A stretch of DNA of 16,515 nt from JBBRHH01 sp038222915 (GTDB lineage Bacteria > Planctomycetota > Phycisphaerae > Tepidisphaerales > Tepidisphaeraceae), in NCBI GenBank assembly GCA_038222915.1, contig JBBRHH010000061.1, positions 1 to 16,515 on the forward strand. Direction: 5' to 3'. The notes under the pieces were generated by a model. The model searched no databases. It was not told where the DNA came from and was given only the letters and a program-made list of their open reading frames with translations. This document shows, one piece after another, positions 14,666-16,515 of the stretch (positions are counted from its first letter, which is position 1; the number at the start of each line of letters is the position of its first letter). A program made the position numbers and the translations under genes.

Positions 14666-16102
14666 TCAGGCGATCAGTTCTTTTACGACTTTTCCAAAGA
14701 CGTCGGTTAGCCGGAAATCGCGACCTTGGAAGCGGTACGTTAACCGTGTGTGGTCGAAGCCTAGCAGGTGGAGGATGGTGGCGTGGAGGTCGTGGACGTG
14801 GACTTTGTCCTTGGTGGCGTTGAAGCCGAATTCGTCGGATTCGCCGAAGGTTAGGCCGGGTTTGGTGCCCCCACCGGCCATCCACATGCTGAAGCAATTT
14901 GGATGGTGGTCGCGGCCGTCGTTGCCGCCCTGGGTCATGGGGGTTCGGCCGAATTCGCCGCCCCAGATGACGAGGGTGTCTTCGAGCAGGCCGCGCTGTT
15001 TTAGATCTTTGATGAGGGCGGCGGCGGGTTTGTCAGTTTTGCCGCATTCATTTTTGAGACCGGCGGTGAGGCCGCCGTGGTGGTCCCAGGATTCGTGGAA
15101 GATCTGCACGAAGCGGACGCCGCGCTCGACGAGGCGGCGGGCCATCAGGCAACTGCTGGCGAAGGTGCCTTTGCCCGGTTCTGCGCCGTACATATCTAAA
15201 ATTTCCTGGGGCTCTTTGCTGATGTCCATGAGCTCGGGCGTGCTGGACTGCATGCGGTAGGCCATCTCGAAGGAGTTGATGCGGGTGGCGATTTCCGGAT
15301 CGCCTGAGGTTGCGAGCTTCATCTGGTTGAGCTCGCGGATGGCGTCGAGGGAGTCGCGCTGGATCTGCTGGTCGATGCCGGGCGGGTTGGAGAGATACAT
15401 GACGGGGTCGCCGGAGTTGCGGAACATGACGCCCTGGTGCATAGAGGGGAGGAAGCCGCTGCCGAAGTTGGATGCGCCGCCGCTGGTGCCTTTGGCACCG
15501 GTGGAGAAGACGACGAAGGCGGGGAGGTCGGACGATTCGCTGCCGAGGCCATAGGTGGTCCATGCGCCGATGCTGGGGCGGCCGAACTGCTGCGAGCCGG
15601 TATTCATCAGGATCTGGGCGGGGGCGTGGTTGAAGGCGTCGGTGGTCATCGATTTGATGATGGTGATGTCGTCGGCGACGGTGGCGAGATTGGGGAGAAG
15701 CTCGGAGAGCTCAGCGCCGCATTTGCCGTGTTTCGCGAATTTGTATTTTGGGCCGAGGAGGGCGGAGTTGGGGTTGATGAAGGCGGCGCGATAGCCTTTT
15801 AACAGGTCGGCCGGGGGGAGTTTGCCGTCCCATTTGGCGAGTTCGGGTTTGTGGTCGAAGAGCTCGAGGTGGCTGGGAGCGCCGGCCATGAAGAGGTAGA
15901 TCACGCGTTTGGCTTTGGCGGGGAAGTGGGGTTGTTTGGGGGCGAGGGGGTTTGCGGAGATTGTGTCGGCGGCGAGCGATGTGGTGCCGGTGAGGAGTTG
16001 GCTTAGGGCCACTGCGCCGAGGCCTACTGTGCATTGTTTCAGGAACCAGCGGCGGGTGATGTGGTTGTTGTATTCGTGTTGGAGTTGTTCGGGGATGGTC
16101 AT
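14666..16102 (-). CDS. DUF1501 protein with Tat-like leader
   Basis: The protein has 478 residues. The N-terminus carries TRRWFLKQC followed by a hydrophobic segment (VGLGAVALSQLLTG), a twin-arginine-like export signal. The rest matches DUF1501: RVIYLFMAGAPSHLELFDHKP, then SMTTDAFNHAPAQILMNTGS, RLVERGVRFVQIFHESWDHH, LVIWGGEFGRTPMTQGGNDG, RDHHPNCFSMWMAGGG and HDLHATILHLLGFDH. The fold is of the alkaline phosphatase/sulfatase type, but the sulfatase CxPSR signature is absent, so it should not be called a sulfatase. In planctomycetes these genes are typically paired with a DUF1549/DUF1553 cytochrome-c protein, as here. The pair's function is unknown, with polysaccharide degradation often suggested. 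The only Shine-Dalgarno-like AGGA lies ten bases before ATG 16102, inside a dispersed repeat. Confidence 0.93.
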   Translation of the reverse strand: MTIPEQLQHEYNNHITRRWFLKQCTVGLGAVALSQLLTGTTSLAADTISANPLAPKQPHFPAKAKRVIYLFMAGAPSHLELFDHKPELAKWDGKLPPADLLKGYRAAFINPNSALLGPKYKFAKHGKCGAELSELLPNLATVADDITIIKSMTTDAFNHAPAQILMNTGSQQFGRPSIGAWTTYGLGSESSDLPAFVVFSTGAKGTSGGASNFGSGFLPSMHQGVMFRNSGDPVMYLSNPPGIDQQIQRDSLDAIRELNQMKLATSGDPEIATRINSFEMAYRMQSSTPELMDISKEPQEILDMYGAEPGKGTFASSCLMARRLVERGVRFVQIFHESWDHHGGLTAGLKNECGKTDKPAAALIKDLKQRGLLEDTLVIWGGEFGRTPMTQGGNDGRDHHPNCFSMWMAGGGTKPGLTFGESDEFGFNATKDKVHVHDLHATILHLLGFDHTRLTYRFQGRDFRLTDVFGKVVKELIA

Positions 16103-16109
16103 GGTTCTG

Positions 16110-16131
16110 TCATCCTGAGGTATTTCGAAGG
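16110..16131 (-). repeat. Dispersed short palindromic repeat, copy B (inverted)
   Basis: Read on the minus strand it matches copies A and C from CCTTC to CTCAGGATGA with a few changes in the middle. It sits 7 nt upstream of the DUF1501 start, inside its leader. With copy C it forms an inverted pair about 105 bp across. Confidence 0.65.
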
Positions 16132-16190
16132 TTGGTCTTTCTCTTGCTGACGTTTTAGGAATCGGGCGATGTCTTAGTCGGTGAACGTAG

Positions 16191-16212
16191 ATCCTTCAGA
16201 GTACTTCAGGAT
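16191..16212 (+). repeat. Dispersed short palindromic repeat, copy C
   Basis: It differs from copy A at two positions (CAGAG for CGGAG, ACTTC for ACCTC) within 22 bp, with the same TAG before and GA after. It lies 10 nt past the stop codon of the DUF1553 gene. The pair B/C could fold as a stem-loop in the transcript joining the DUF1553 and DUF1501 genes. Confidence 0.7.
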
Positions 16213-16222
16213 GATGCGCGCA

Positions 16223-16515
16223 TCACTCCTTGGTTATGGCCTCGTCTAAATTCAGCAGCACGCGGGAGACCACGGTGTACGCGGCCCATTGGGTTGGGGT
16301 TGTGTTACTTGGGAGTGTTGTCGGCGTTTGGTTTTTGCCCGTCGCGGCTTCGCTGGGGTTGGCGTAGCCGTCGGCGTAGTGTTTTTTCTCTCGGTCGAGC
16401 AGCGAGAGGAGGGTTTGGGTTTCCCTGGCGTTTGGCTGGCGCGAGAGGACGCGGCGGAAGGCGTAGGTGATTCTTTTTTCGTCGGTGTCGCCGCCTTGCT
16501 CGAGTGTGCTGCGGG
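16223..16515 (-). CDS. DUF1553/PSD1-type planctomycete protein, C-terminal 96 residues
   Basis: The frame is open from the right edge (first whole codon 16513-16511) to TGA at 16225-16223; the start lies outside the window. Visible residues include KRITYAFRRVLSRQPNA, then TQTLLSLLDREKKHYAD, then TQWAAYTVVSRVLLNLDEAI. The YAFRR.LSR.P and WAA...VLLNLDE patterns are the end of the PSD1/DUF1553 domain, found in planctomycete proteins that often also carry a cytochrome c-type heme domain and DUF1549. It lies 120 nt upstream of the DUF1501 gene on the same strand, the standard pairing. A GKNQTPTTLPSNT insert just before the last motif is low in complexity. Confidence 0.88.
   Translation of the reverse strand, partial: RSTLEQGGDTDEKRITYAFRRVLSRQPNARETQTLLSLLDREKKHYADGYANPSEAATGKNQTPTTLPSNTTPTQWAAYTVVSRVLLNLDEAITKE

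Noticed and set aside
14666..16102. Sulfatase annotation for the DUF1501 protein
   Set aside because: The fold is related, but the CxPSR sulfatase signature needed for formylglycine formation is absent.

Overview
The window looks like chromosomal DNA from a planctomycete, most likely of the Phycisphaerae/Tepidisphaera type. The clues are a DUF1501 protein with a Tat-like leader directly downstream of a DUF1553/PSD1-type C-terminus, a secreted beta-helix protein with an N-terminal LEPR-XLL-like motif (residues 20-27, ESLEKRRL), a GspK-like helix-hairpin-helix protein, high GC, and few Shine-Dalgarno sites. The lineage is inferred from protein content alone. No rRNA, tRNA, CRISPR array or complete transposase gene was seen.

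Positions 1-5565 (+ strand): the 3' part of a GspK-like pseudopilin/helix-hairpin-helix gene closed by a clear intrinsic terminator; a GlmU-type sugar-nucleotide enzyme; a membrane-anchored DUF2314 protein; and a large polytopic membrane protein resembling GT-C glycosyltransferases. A small minus-strand hypothetical gene (5569-5877) converges on the last of these.

Positions 6178-8146 (+ strand): a secreted right-handed beta-helix protein, then a compact antitoxin/MazF-PemK toxin pair with a 4-nt ATGA overlap and a candidate palindromic operator.

Positions 8181-11969 (- strand): read from high to low coordinates, trpA, an ECF sigma factor, an unusual anti-sigma-like membrane protein with a duplicated N-terminal module, and an exported protein made of several secretin/TonB short N-terminal (STN)-like modules. 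A 167-bp near-perfect palindromic element lies between the last two. Sigma factor, membrane regulator and exported STN protein together look like a cell-surface signalling cassette and are the best candidate here for an undescribed system.

Positions 12342-16515: a GT28-family diacylglycerol glycosyltransferase (-); a divergent exported protein (+) with five GDGQH-type repeats and two copies of a DUF5666-like domain; a DUF1501 protein (-); and the last 96 residues of a DUF1553/PSD1 protein (-). Three copies of a short dispersed palindromic repeat flank the DUF1501 gene, and one supplies its only Shine-Dalgarno-like sequence.
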